Positions 36,152-44,402 of a DNA stretch of 64,000 bases are shown here, piece after piece. Within the stretch, counting starts at the first letter, position 1, and every line of letters starts with the position of its first letter. The translations under genes were made by a program, and so were the position numbers. Source of the stretch: Rhodococcus sp. H36-A4. GTDB lineage: Bacteria > Actinomycetota > Actinomycetes > Mycobacteriales > Mycobacteriaceae. The DNA lies in the NCBI RefSeq assembly GCF_027158005.1, contig NZ_JAPVLQ010000001.1:744001-808000 (forward strand). The letters run 5' to 3'. A model generated the notes under the pieces. The model saw nothing but the letters and a program-made list of their open reading frames with translations, ran no database searches and was not told where the DNA came from.

Positions 36152-36175
36152 CGTTAGTGAGGCAGCTCACTAACG
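36152..36175. promoter_or_regulatory. Perfect inverted repeat upstream of synthase operon
   Basis: 10-bp arms CGTTAGTGAG/CTCACTAACG around GCAG, 87-110 bp upstream of the first synthase gene. The symmetry is that of a TetR-type operator; no TetR gene is adjacent, so the repressor would act in trans. Confidence 0.65.
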
Positions 36176-36473
36176 GTACAAAACGGTCATTCAGGCCGAA
36201 TGATGCGCAATATCAATACTTATGATCATTTATTGCGAGAGGGCTTTACGCAGCGCATTCTTTTCTACCGATCGCTTGAATGGCGCACTGAAAACATTCA
36301 TTCGTATGAATGAACCGTTGAAGCGGGGATGTGATTGGGCGGGCGCGGGAAGAAGCGAGAAACCCCGTTCACGGCGCGGCGATACTCCGCTCCACCGTTT
36401 CATCTTCGGAATGCTGACGTCCGCATCGACGCCAGCATCAGCAACCACCGAGCGTCGTCGACACCTTCGCGGG

Positions 36474-36560
36474 TCAGCTAGTTTCGGGGTCCTCGCTCGG
36501 CCAGAACAGGTGATCGCCGAGCCCGGACAGACGAGCGGCGTCAGGTGTAGGTATCGGCAT
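36474..36560 (-). CDS. Putative 28-residue peptide
   Basis: ATG 36560 is preceded by GAGGAG with a 5-base spacer, one of the best ribosome-binding sites in the window. The peptide begins MPIPTPDAARLSGLGDHLFW and ends PSEDPETS. It has no signal peptide or hydrophobic helix; it contains Trp and several Pro and acidic residues. It lies on the same strand as, and about 400 bp upstream of, the synthase operon. It could be an upstream regulatory ORF, a small signalling peptide, or the remnant start of a lost gene. Confidence 0.4.
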   Translation of the reverse strand: MPIPTPDAARLSGLGDHLFWPSEDPETS

Positions 36561-36886
36561 CGGCACTCCTCGTTGAGGTTCCTGGGAAATCACGGCATGT
36601 CGACCCGTCTCCCAACCTGAGCGACTCGACCGCAGTTGGTCGTCTCTGCCTACCCACGGCGAGTGAAGTGAATGATTATCTCGAGAGCCATTCGGTTCCC
36701 GCGAGCCAATTGTCTATATGCGGGCGCTGCAGGCGTCGGGTCGTCTCGGAGCCGGACCGATCCGATACGGATGTCACACACTTATTGCGCAACAAAGCAT
36801 TAACACAGAGGACCCTCGTCTTAACACTCGCTACCCGATCATAAGAATATGCCTGCAAATTCAATTACTTCGCACCGAGCTCGTCC

Positions 36887-37564
36887 GTGAGCCCAGTGCG
36901 GGCCGACCCCTATCCGTGGCCCTTCGACGGTGAGATGAACCCGGCGCACACCGCGCTGATCAACATCGACTGGCAGGTCGACTTCTGCGGCGTGGGGGGT
37001 TACGTAGACGCAATGGGGTACGACCTGGGACTCACCCGAGCAGGTCTTGCTCCCACCCAGCGCGTCATCGCCACCGCCCGCCGGTTGGGAATGACGGTCA
37101 TCCACACCCGCGAAGGACACCGGCCCGACCTGTCCGATCTGCCCGCGAACAAGCGGTGGCGCTCCGCGAGAGCCGGCGCCGAGATCGGCAGCCTCGGACC
37201 ATGCGGTCGCATTCTCACTCGCGGTGAGCCGGGTTGGGAGATCGTCGACGAGGTCGCGCCCATCGAAGGCGAGGTCGTCATCGACAAGCCAGGAAAAGGC
37301 GCGTTCTACGCCACCGACCTAGACCTGGTGCTTCGCAGCAGAGGCATCACACACCTGATTCTCACGGGCATCACCACCGACGTCTGCGTGAGCACCACGA
37401 TGCGCGAGGCCAACGACCGCGGTTACGAGTGCCTCGTGTTGTCGGACTGCACTGGAGCAACCGATCCCGAAAACCACACTGCTGCACTACGAATGGTGAC
37501 AATGCAAGGCGGTGTCTTCGGCGCCGTTGCCACCTCGGACGCTGTGCTTGCCGCGCTCAGCTGA
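36887..37564 (+). CDS. Isochorismatase-like cysteine hydrolase
   Basis: 225 residues. Catalytic triad of the family is visible: Asp28 (NIDWQVDF), Lys137 (KPGKGAF) and Cys167 (TTDVCVST). The family hydrolyses amide bonds such as those of biuret, ureidoacrylate (RutB), maleamate or nicotinamide. First gene of an operon with an NCS1 permease, an amidase and a formamidase, so a nitrogen-rich small amide is a likely substrate. GTG start; ribosome-binding site is weak, and GTG 36896 is an alternative. Confidence 0.88.
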   Translation: MSPVRADPYPWPFDGEMNPAHTALINIDWQVDFCGVGGYVDAMGYDLGLTRAGLAPTQRVIATARRLGMTVIHTREGHRPDLSDLPANKRWRSARAGAEIGSLGPCGRILTRGEPGWEIVDEVAPIEGEVVIDKPGKGAFYATDLDLVLRSRGITHLILTGITTDVCVSTTMREANDRGYECLVLSDCTGATDPENHTAALRMVTMQGGVFGAVATSDAVLAALS

Positions 37565-37599
37565 CCCGACCATCTGAAAACCCCTCCGAAAGGCCTTCC

Positions 37600-38910
37600 A
37601 TGACCACCAGTGCCGACACCGAATACGGTCTCGCTCACGAATACGAGCACGAACCTATCCCCACGGAACACCGTCGCTCGTTGCGCTCGGTCTCCGCCGT
37701 GTGGTTCGGGTTCCCGATGATCCTGACCAACGCCATCTTCGGCGGAACCATCGTCTACGGCCTCGGATTCTGGAAAGGTCTGGCCGCCATCCTCATCGGC
37801 AATCTCGTACTGCTCACCTACGTCGGCGCGCTGAGCTACATGGCCGGGCGGAGCGGAGAGAACTTCGGGCTCACCGCCGCTCGCACGTTCGGCCGCCGCG
37901 GCGCGGCCGTCGCCGCAGGATTCTTGTCGACTGTGGTGATCGGGTGGTTCGCGTTCCAGACCGGTCTCACCGGCGCAACACTGCACACCGCACTGGGGTG
38001 GAACGAGACCCTCACCATCTTCATCGCCGGAGTGCTCTACATCGGGGTCACCTTTATCGGTATCCGTGCGCTCACCGTCATCGGTATCATCGCGGCCCCA
38101 CTGTTCGTCATCCTCGCCCTGGTAGCTCTGACCTTCGCCGCCCGCGACGGCGGTCTCGGGGGTGTCACGTCCTACGCCGGCGGCGGCGCGGGCGCAGGGG
38201 TTCTCAGCGTAGGCGCCGCAGTGACGATCGTCATCGCGGGATTCGCCGACTCCGGCACCATGACGGCGGACTTCACGCGCTGGTCACGCGCCGGACGCGA
38301 AGCCGTGATCGCCGCGTTCACCGCGTTTCCGATCGCCAACTTCATCTCGCTGCTCGTCGGCGGCATTGTCGTCGCCGCCGGAGCTGCAGTGTCCCCGAAC
38401 GAGAGTGGCGGAGATTTCCTGCCGATTCTCACCTCGCACGGTGCTCTGCTCACCTCGGTCGCCGTGGTGTTCGTCTTCGTGAACCTCGGCTCGGTGTGCA
38501 CCCACTGCCTCTACAACGGTGCGGTCGGTTGGAGCCAGATCACGGGTAGCCGGATGCGCGTACTCACGCTCGTCCTCGGCGGGCTCGGCCTCGTCGCTGC
38601 GTTGGCCGGGGTGTGGAGCCACTTCCCTGTTTGGCTGAACCTGCTGGGCATCTTCGTGCCGCCGATCGGTGCGGTGCTCATAGTCGACCAGCTTCGAGTG
38701 CGCGTCGCCCGGCCAGTAACTGCTTGGCGCACATCGCCTTTCATTGCCTGGGCTGCGGGCTCGCTCGTCGCCTACATCGTCCACCTGTGGGCGCCGCAGC
38801 TCAGCGAGGCCATCGCCGGTCTGCTCGTCGGTGGGCTGGTCTATCTTGCGCTCGACCGAGCCGGCACCAAGCGCGCAGACTCCGAGCCCACCGTCGCGGT
38901 GCCCGCATGA
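37600..38910 (+). CDS. NCS1-family nucleobase/cytosine-type permease
   Basis: 436 residues, about 12 helices, from ATG 37600 with GAAAGG upstream. N-terminal RRSLRSVSAVWFGFPMILTNAIFGG and the later SVGAAVTIVIAGFADSGTMTADFTRW resemble CodB/NCS1 transporters, which import cytosine, allantoin or hydantoins by sodium or proton symport. Its stop overlaps the amidase start. It presumably imports the compound broken down by the three hydrolases of this operon. Confidence 0.88.
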   Translation: MTTSADTEYGLAHEYEHEPIPTEHRRSLRSVSAVWFGFPMILTNAIFGGTIVYGLGFWKGLAAILIGNLVLLTYVGALSYMAGRSGENFGLTAARTFGRRGAAVAAGFLSTVVIGWFAFQTGLTGATLHTALGWNETLTIFIAGVLYIGVTFIGIRALTVIGIIAAPLFVILALVALTFAARDGGLGGVTSYAGGGAGAGVLSVGAAVTIVIAGFADSGTMTADFTRWSRAGREAVIAAFTAFPIANFISLLVGGIVVAAGAAVSPNESGGDFLPILTSHGALLTSVAVVFVFVNLGSVCTHCLYNGAVGWSQITGSRMRVLTLVLGGLGLVAALAGVWSHFPVWLNLLGIFVPPIGAVLIVDQLRVRVARPVTAWRTSPFIAWAAGSLVAYIVHLWAPQLSEAIAGLLVGGLVYLALDRAGTKRADSEPTVAVPA

Positions 38911-40364
38911 CCGGGCAGCTAGAGGATCTCACCATGCTTCCAGCCACCGAGCTCGCCCGCCTCGTCAGAGAGCGCACGGTCTCCCCAGTCGAGGTCGTCG
39001 AAGCCGCGCTCGCCCGTGTGGCGGAGCTCGACGGGACCCTGCATGCGTTCTGCGAGCAGACCGCCGACAGTGCCCGCGCACAAGCCCAGGAGCAGTCCGA
39101 CGCGATCGTCCGCGGCGAGAAGCTGGGCCCGCTCACCGGAGTCCCCATCGCCATCAAGGACCTCATCGCGACCGCAGGTGTGCCGACCCGATGTGGGGCA
39201 CCCGCATACCGGGATTTCGTGCCCGACGAGGACGACATCGTCGTCGAGCGGGTACGCGGCGCCGGGGCCATCTCGTTGGGCAAGACGACCGTGCCGGAGT
39301 TCGGCTACTCCGGAGTGGGGCACAACCCCATCGGCCCCACCGCCCGCAACCCGTGGAACCCCGATCTGACTCCTGGCGGGTCCAGTGCGGGCTCCGGCGT
39401 GGCCGTAGCTACCGGCATGGCCCCGCTCGCGCTGGGGAGTGACGGCGGTGGGTCCGTCCGGATCCCCGCCGCGCACTGCGGAATCTACGGCTTCAAGGCC
39501 TCGATGGGACGCGTGCCCGCCTATCCGGGTTGCCGCGACGAACGGTACCCGGGCGTCTCGAGCTGGGAGAGTCTCGAGCACATCGGACCGATGACTCGCA
39601 CCGTCGACGACGCGGCGCTGCTCATGTCCGTCCTCGCCGGCCCGGACCCCCGCGATCGTCACTCGATCCCCGCAGGAGACGTCGACTGGCTCAACGCAAC
39701 TCACGGTGGGGTCGACGGGTTACGCGTCGCATTCAGTAGCGATTTCGGATACCTCGCGGTGGACCCCGAAGTCAGGGAGATCGCACACCGAGCGGCAGAA
39801 GTGTTCGCCGACCTCGGCGCCGTCGTCGAGCACGTCGACGTCGGCTGGGACGATCCGTTCGACGCATTCTGGGGCCTCGTCGTCGGCGACACCGACCTCA
39901 CCGGAATGCGCGCCATGGTGGCCGAACATGGCACGGAGATGTCCCCGCACCTCGTCGCCATGCTCGAGCAGCCGTGGACGGCCGAGCAGCTCACCGACGC
40001 GAAAATCGCGCGCCAGAAGCTGGCCAACCGGATGTGGAGGCTCATGGCCAGCTACGACTTGCTACTCAGCCCGACTCTCACCGTGCCACCTTTCCCCACC
40101 GGCATTCAGGGCCCCACAGAGGTCGATGGACGCACGGTTCCCGACACTGCGTGGTTGGGATTCACTTCCCCCATCAACATGACGGGTCAACCGGCGGCGA
40201 GCCTGCCCGCCGGCTTCACCGCCGCGGGTCTCCCCGTGGGCGTGCAGTTGGTAGGCCGCCATCTCGCGGACGCCACGGTGCTGCGCGCCTCGGCTGCGTT
40301 CGAGACTGCTGCTCCATGGGCGCATGCGTGGCCGTCCGAGCCGAAGAGTGCGGTGACAGCATGA
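38907..40364 (+). CDS. Amidase-signature-family amidohydrolase
   Basis: 485 residues. The Ser-cisSer-Lys triad is present: Lys84 (PIAIKDL), the serine of GGSSAGSG (159/160) and the nucleophile Ser183 (GSDGGGSVRIPA). It starts with an ATG overlapping the permease TGA and its own TGA overlaps the AmiF ATG. Related enzymes include AtzE/AtzF, GatA and aryl-amidases; GatA is unlikely because GatB/GatC are absent. Substrate probably a linear amide or ureide released by the neighbouring enzymes. Confidence 0.9.
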   Translation: MTGQLEDLTMLPATELARLVRERTVSPVEVVEAALARVAELDGTLHAFCEQTADSARAQAQEQSDAIVRGEKLGPLTGVPIAIKDLIATAGVPTRCGAPAYRDFVPDEDDIVVERVRGAGAISLGKTTVPEFGYSGVGHNPIGPTARNPWNPDLTPGGSSAGSGVAVATGMAPLALGSDGGGSVRIPAAHCGIYGFKASMGRVPAYPGCRDERYPGVSSWESLEHIGPMTRTVDDAALLMSVLAGPDPRDRHSIPAGDVDWLNATHGGVDGLRVAFSSDFGYLAVDPEVREIAHRAAEVFADLGAVVEHVDVGWDDPFDAFWGLVVGDTDLTGMRAMVAEHGTEMSPHLVAMLEQPWTAEQLTDAKIARQKLANRMWRLMASYDLLLSPTLTVPPFPTGIQGPTEVDGRTVPDTAWLGFTSPINMTGQPAASLPAGFTAAGLPVGVQLVGRHLADATVLRASAAFETAAPWAHAWPSEPKSAVTA

Positions 40365-41383
40365 GTGGGCTGGGCGGTCTGAACCCGTCGCCCGGTGGAC
40401 TGGTCCTGGGGCTGGTTCAGTCTCAGGTACCGATCAACACCGAGCCGGGCGACACGCTTCGCAATGCCGAGCGCCTGGCCGAGGTCCTGCGGGGAGCCAA
40501 GGCGGGGATGCCCACGCTCGACTTGGTGGTATTCCCCGAATACAGCCTGAACGGACTCGACCCCGCCACCTGGCTGAACGACGAGCTGCTCTGCGACCTA
40601 GACGGCCCGGAGATCACTCTGCTGCGCCAGACCTGCGCAGACGCGAATGTGTGGGGCTGCTTCTCACTGATGGAGCGCAACCCTGGCGGCGCACCCTTCA
40701 ACAGCGGGATCATCGTCGACGATTCGGGCGACATTGTCCTCTACTTCCGCAAACTCCACCCGTGGGTACCGCTCGAGCCGTGGCAACCGGGCGACCTCGG
40801 GGTGCCGGTATGCGAAGGCCCCAAGGGGTCGCGGCTCTCGCTCATCATCTGCCACGACGGGATGCTGCCGGAAGTGGCTCGGGAGGCGGCCTACCGCGGG
40901 GCAAACGTCATCTTGCGCACCGCCGGTTACACCTATCCGATCCAGCACTCCTGGCGAATTACCAACCAGACGAACGCATTCCACAACCTTGCCTTCACTG
41001 CGTCGGTATGCCTGGCCGGTGCTGATGCCACCGGGCAGCGCTCCCAGGGTGAGGCCATGGTGTGCGACGTCGACGGCATGGTGATCGTCCAAGGCGACGG
41101 CACGCCCGACCGGGTGGTCACCGCAGAAGTGGTGCCGTCCCGTGCGGATGATGCGCGACGCACATGGGGAGTCGAGAACAACATCTATCAGCTGGGCCAC
41201 CGCGGTTACGTCGCGGTGGAGGGCGGTGCGACCGACTGTCCCTACACGTTCATGCAGGATCTCGTGGCCGGAAAATACCGTGTGCCGTGGGAGGACCAGG
41301 TCGAGGTCACCGACGGAGCTTCGGCCGGGTTCGGTACACCCGAACAGGTACGCAACCGAGCTTCCGCTCCGAACGACGGCTAG
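40361..41383 (+). CDS. amiF: Formamidase, nitrilase superfamily
   Basis: 340 residues from ATG 40361. Hydrolyses formamide to formate and ammonia. Catalytic Glu60 (VVFPEYS), Lys131 (YFRKLHPW) and Cys164 (IICHDGM) correspond closely to the H. pylori AmiF triad. Long stretches such as FSLMERNP, PGDLGVPVCEGP.GS.L and WGVENNIY.LGHRGYVA match that enzyme, as does the C-terminal extension AGKYRVPWEDQ. Last gene of the operon; it points to formamide as the final intermediate before ammonia. Confidence 0.93.
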   Translation: MSGLGGLNPSPGGLVLGLVQSQVPINTEPGDTLRNAERLAEVLRGAKAGMPTLDLVVFPEYSLNGLDPATWLNDELLCDLDGPEITLLRQTCADANVWGCFSLMERNPGGAPFNSGIIVDDSGDIVLYFRKLHPWVPLEPWQPGDLGVPVCEGPKGSRLSLIICHDGMLPEVAREAAYRGANVILRTAGYTYPIQHSWRITNQTNAFHNLAFTASVCLAGADATGQRSQGEAMVCDVDGMVIVQGDGTPDRVVTAEVVPSRADDARRTWGVENNIYQLGHRGYVAVEGGATDCPYTFMQDLVAGKYRVPWEDQVEVTDGASAGFGTPEQVRNRASAPNDG

Positions 41384-41816
41384 GGCGTGACTCTAGGGCA
41401 GGCCGTCGAGCCACAAATGGCCGGTATCCGGACCATGAGTCGAGGTGCGTCGCTCGGACGAGAGCCACCCTCGTCGATCATCTTTCTTACGCTTCTCGGA
41501 TGCGGTGGTGCCCGGCAGCAAAGGAGGTAAGTCGACCAGCGTGGCAGTCACCTGATCGATCGACCGGGCGCTGTTCACTTGTTCGATCCGATCGTTGTAC
41601 TCCTCGCCGCCGGTGCATAACACGAAGAAAGCTGACCCCTCTAAACCCTGCCACCCGGTGGGCCTTCTCTGATTCTCCTGTCACGAGCAGGAGGGCCGCC
41701 GATATTCGAGTGGCTACTCGAACGCGCACCACACCCGGTACCCGAAATCGACACAGCCTGAATCGCCCCACTTGCTACCAGAACTGCCGACATGACTGAG
41801 TGTTCGGGGCGCAAGT
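41384..41816. other. Scrambled scar region
   Basis: No intact gene. 41404-41610 is built from three pieces of the DNA now found at 44231-44725; the rest is unique with no recognised motif except a 7-bp-arm hairpin (TTCGAGT/ACTCGAA, 41705-41722). Confidence 0.6.
41404..41610 (-). pseudogene. Rearranged remnant of the DUF1295-DUF1707 junction
   Basis: Segment A (41404-41431) matches 44231-44258 directly. Segment B (41433-41457) matches 44320-44344 as its reverse complement. Segment C (41476-41610) matches 44591-44725 directly and encodes part of a DUF1707 protein (GEEYNDRIEQVNSARSIDQV and more). The intact versions lie 3 kb away. This is a partial duplication with an internal inversion and two deletions. 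Confidence 0.8.
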
Positions 41817-42245
41817 TCAGTCATCGATGACGGCCAGCCCTCGTCTCCTGAGATCATCCAAACGATCACGCATAGTGCGCTGCTGTTCGGGTGAATGTCC
41901 AACCCAGTCCGCTATTTCGCCAACGATCCTGACGGGTTCGCGCGTGCGATAGGAACGGGTCGGATTGCCAGGATGCTTCTTGTCCGTCACATTGGGGTCG
42001 TCCTCGATTGCACCTTCCGGTTCCACGATGAAAATCCGAGCCGGACCGTCACCCGTCGCCAACTCGGCCCCCCACACAGCGGCATCGAGGGTCGAAGTCA
42101 TATAGATGTGATTCGAAATCCGACCGGTCTCGAAATTCGACGGGCGGCCAGGCACAAGCAGATCGCCTATCGACACGTTGGCCTTGGTCCCGTGAAGCAG
42201 CGCACCTGAAGCGTGCAATTCGAATGGTTTCAGCGTGTTCGTCAC
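41817..42245 (-). CDS. arr: Rifampin ADP-ribosyltransferase
   Basis: 142 residues, the full length of Arr enzymes, which transfer ADP-ribose from NAD+ to a rifampicin hydroxyl and inactivate it. The GTG start at 42245 follows AAGGAGATCGAC. Characteristic stretches: LHGTKANVSIGDLLVPGRPSNF (shortened here), NHIYMTSTLDAAVWGAELA with the catalytic HIYMT, and a C-terminal ADWVGHSPEQQRTM region. It is a common chromosomal gene in mycobacteria and rhodococci. Confidence 0.92.
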   Translation of the reverse strand: MTNTLKPFELHASGALLHGTKANVSIGDLLVPGRPSNFETGRISNHIYMTSTLDAAVWGAELATGDGPARIFIVEPEGAIEDDPNVTDKKHPGNPTRSYRTREPVRIVGEIADWVGHSPEQQRTMRDRLDDLRRRGLAVIDD

Positions 42246-42324
42246 GTCGATCTCCTTCTGTCGCAGTACGTGGACTGACGATTGTGCAGCGCTATGGGGG
42301 CCTTGCCACAACCCCAGCCCCCAG

Positions 42325-43467
42325 CTATAAATTGAAAGAGGCAGGGACTTTCCCGCTGGTTCTCCGCACTCCCCCGTAAATCCCCTGTCGGGTGATGAGC
42401 CGCTGGAGTACGACGTCGGAAGCCCAGGCGGACACACGAACACCATGACCGGTCGGCGCGAATACGACGAGCCCGTCGCGCTGCGGGCCGAGCACCGAAC
42501 CCCAACGACGTGCCGGTGATCGGTAGTCACGCAGCGAAGCGCCCTCGAGGTGCGCACGGACATTGCGAGCAACGAGCACATGGCCTCGGTTGCGGGCGGA
42601 CGTCCGCAGCGGATCGGTGGCAGCGACATCACCGACCGCGAACACATTCTCGTGCCCGACCACACGCAACGTCGGCCGCACCGCCACGAAGCCTCGGGCG
42701 TCGAGCATCTCCCCCGGCAGCCACGAAGTGTTCGGCTCCACGCGGCCGATCGCCCAGATCACGACGTCGGCGACCACCGGCGGCTGCCCCGTCGACCAGG
42801 TCACCGGTGCATCGGTCAGTTGACGGATGCCATCGCCGGACGGTAGCTGCGCGCGGAAACCTGGATGGACGCCGACGCCGAGGCGGGTCAGCCGAGATTC
42901 GACCCGCTGCCAGACGCGTCGATGATGATGCGGCAGCGCGCGCTCACCGGGGAAGTAGAGGTCCACCTTCTTGGCCGGCCACCGTTCGGCAATCTGCGCG
43001 GCGGAACTCGACGCTGCCGCACCGCCGCCGACGACCGCCACCGAATTCGCCGCTGCGATGCGTTGGTGCGCCGAGTCGATGTCGGCGTCGACACCCGCCG
43101 CGTCCTGCAACGTGGGTCGGCGCCAGAAACCGTTGGCCACTCCGGTTGCGATCACCAGGACGTCGTACGGTTCCTCGGCGGTAGAGCCGTCGGCGCGGGT
43201 GATGCGGACAGTCCGAGCGTCGGTATCCAGGGCAGAAACACTGCCGTGCACGACGCGCACATGGTCCAGACCCCGGAACCTGTCGTACCCGATGCGGTAG
43301 TCACGCACCCACGCCTCCGGGCGGGCCAACCTCAGGCCGAGCTCTTGACCACTGACGAACCCAGGCTTCGCGGTGATGCCCACGACGTCGCCATGCCGTC
43401 GAAGCGCAATGGCCGTCAGGACGCCCGTGTCACCGAGCCCGGCGACCACGAGCCGGGGACGGCTCAC
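42325..43467 (-). CDS. FAD-dependent pyridine nucleotide oxidoreductase
   Basis: 380 residues from GTG 43467, which overlaps the TGA of the DUF1295 gene (GTGA). Two Rossmann motifs: VVAGLGDTGVLTAIAL for FAD and AVVGGGAAASSSAAQIA for NAD(P)H. AIGRVEPN and NVFAVGDVAA mark the family that includes NDH-2 and AIF/ferredoxin reductases. No membrane anchor. Electron acceptor unknown; coupling to a DUF1295 protein suggests lipid or sterol redox chemistry. Confidence 0.87.
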   Translation of the reverse strand: MSRPRLVVAGLGDTGVLTAIALRRHGDVVGITAKPGFVSGQELGLRLARPEAWVRDYRIGYDRFRGLDHVRVVHGSVSALDTDARTVRITRADGSTAEEPYDVLVIATGVANGFWRRPTLQDAAGVDADIDSAHQRIAAANSVAVVGGGAAASSSAAQIAERWPAKKVDLYFPGERALPHHHRRVWQRVESRLTRLGVGVHPGFRAQLPSGDGIRQLTDAPVTWSTGQPPVVADVVIWAIGRVEPNTSWLPGEMLDARGFVAVRPTLRVVGHENVFAVGDVAATDPLRTSARNRGHVLVARNVRAHLEGASLRDYRSPARRWGSVLGPQRDGLVVFAPTGHGVRVSAWASDVVLQRLITRQGIYGGVRRTSGKVPASFNL

Positions 43468-44342
43468 GCGTGAATCTTCTTGGGCGGACGCGGAACGAAA
43501 CGAGACACCCGATCCATCACGTCGCGATACTCGGGCCGTCGCTGCAGGCTTCGCTGTTCCATCATCGGAATACTCGCGCCGAGCAGCAACGCCAACATGA
43601 CGGCGGCACCGGCGAACACCCACCACGCGCCCGGATAGGCAGCGAACCCGAACAGTCCGAACGAGAGCCATACTCCGAACTCGCCGAAGTAATTCGGATG
43701 CCTCGACCACGACCACAGGCCGGACTCCATGATCTGCCCCCGCGACTTGGTGGCGACGAAGCGGTGCATCTGCAGATCGGCGATCGTCTCGATGCTCACC
43801 GCACCGACACCCACGACGAACGCGACGACGTCGAGCGGGCCGAACGGCTCCCCCGCCCTCGTCGCGACGACATACACCGGAATCAGCCCGGCGAACACCT
43901 GCAACGTCGGAAAGACATGAATCGCAAAGAGATCCGCGCCGAACCCGAACCATCCCGCGCGTTCACGCAGCAGCGGGTACCGCCAATCCTCATGATGCAG
44001 ACCAGGGAAGCTGTAAATCCAATTGACCGTCAGCCGCACCGACCACGCCAGCATCACCGCCATCATCAGCCACCAACGGGCATCGTCGACCCCTGCCCCG
44101 GCGTCGACCCACCAATAGAACGCCAGCAGCGGAGGCAGCACCGACCAATACGCGTCGTAGAAGCTCGAATTGCGGTGAATCCGACTCGCCGCGAAAATCA
44201 CCAGCGTCGCGATCAGATCGGCGATCAGCCCGTCGAGCCACAAGTGGCCGGTATCCGGGCCCCACAGCAGCCACACCAATCCGGCGGCGATGGCAATGAC
44301 ATAGGCAACCGCGACTCGACCGAGCGACGCACCTCGACTCAT
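43464..44342 (-). CDS. DUF1295 steroid 5-alpha-reductase-like membrane protein
   Basis: 292 residues with about seven to eight helices. Signatures LTVNWIYSFPGLHHEDWRY, GLWSWSRHPNYFGEFGVWLSFGLFG and the C-terminal MMEQRSLQRRPEYRDVMDRV place it in DUF1295, related to steroid 5-alpha reductases and isoprenylcysteine methyltransferases. The HPNYFGE motif is the NADPH- or SAM-binding end. Overlaps the FAD oxidoreductase gene. Part of its 5' region is duplicated at 41.4 kb. Confidence 0.9.
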   Translation of the reverse strand: MSRGASLGRVAVAYVIAIAAGLVWLLWGPDTGHLWLDGLIADLIATLVIFAASRIHRNSSFYDAYWSVLPPLLAFYWWVDAGAGVDDARWWLMMAVMLAWSVRLTVNWIYSFPGLHHEDWRYPLLRERAGWFGFGADLFAIHVFPTLQVFAGLIPVYVVATRAGEPFGPLDVVAFVVGVGAVSIETIADLQMHRFVATKSRGQIMESGLWSWSRHPNYFGEFGVWLSFGLFGFAAYPGAWWVFAGAAVMLALLLGASIPMMEQRSLQRRPEYRDVMDRVSRFVPRPPKKIHA

Positions 44343-44402
44343 GGGTGGATGCTAGTTCCAAGCCGAGGGGAACAATCGAACATTGTCTATATCTGTTGCT
44401 GC

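Larger units (their letters stand above)
36066..36886. other. Intergenic region between synthase operon and formamidase operon
   Basis: About 820 bp. It contains a perfect 24-bp inverted repeat (36152-36175), a 28-codon ORF with a good ribosome-binding site (36474-36560) and presumably divergent promoters. Longer frames here lack codon bias and family signatures. Confidence 0.5.

Noticed and set aside
36222-36620. Plus-strand 132-codon frame upstream of the formamidase operon
   Set aside because: No ribosome-binding site, no domain, amino-acid composition of an antisense frame; the opposite strand has a better small ORF.
38907-40364. GatA subunit of the tRNA amidotransferase
   Set aside because: Amidase-signature family fits, but no GatB/GatC genes are near and the operon is catabolic.
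41705-41722. TTCGAGT/ACTCGAA hairpin as a terminator for the formamidase operon
   Set aside because: More than 300 bp after amiF, short stem and no T-run; too weak to call.
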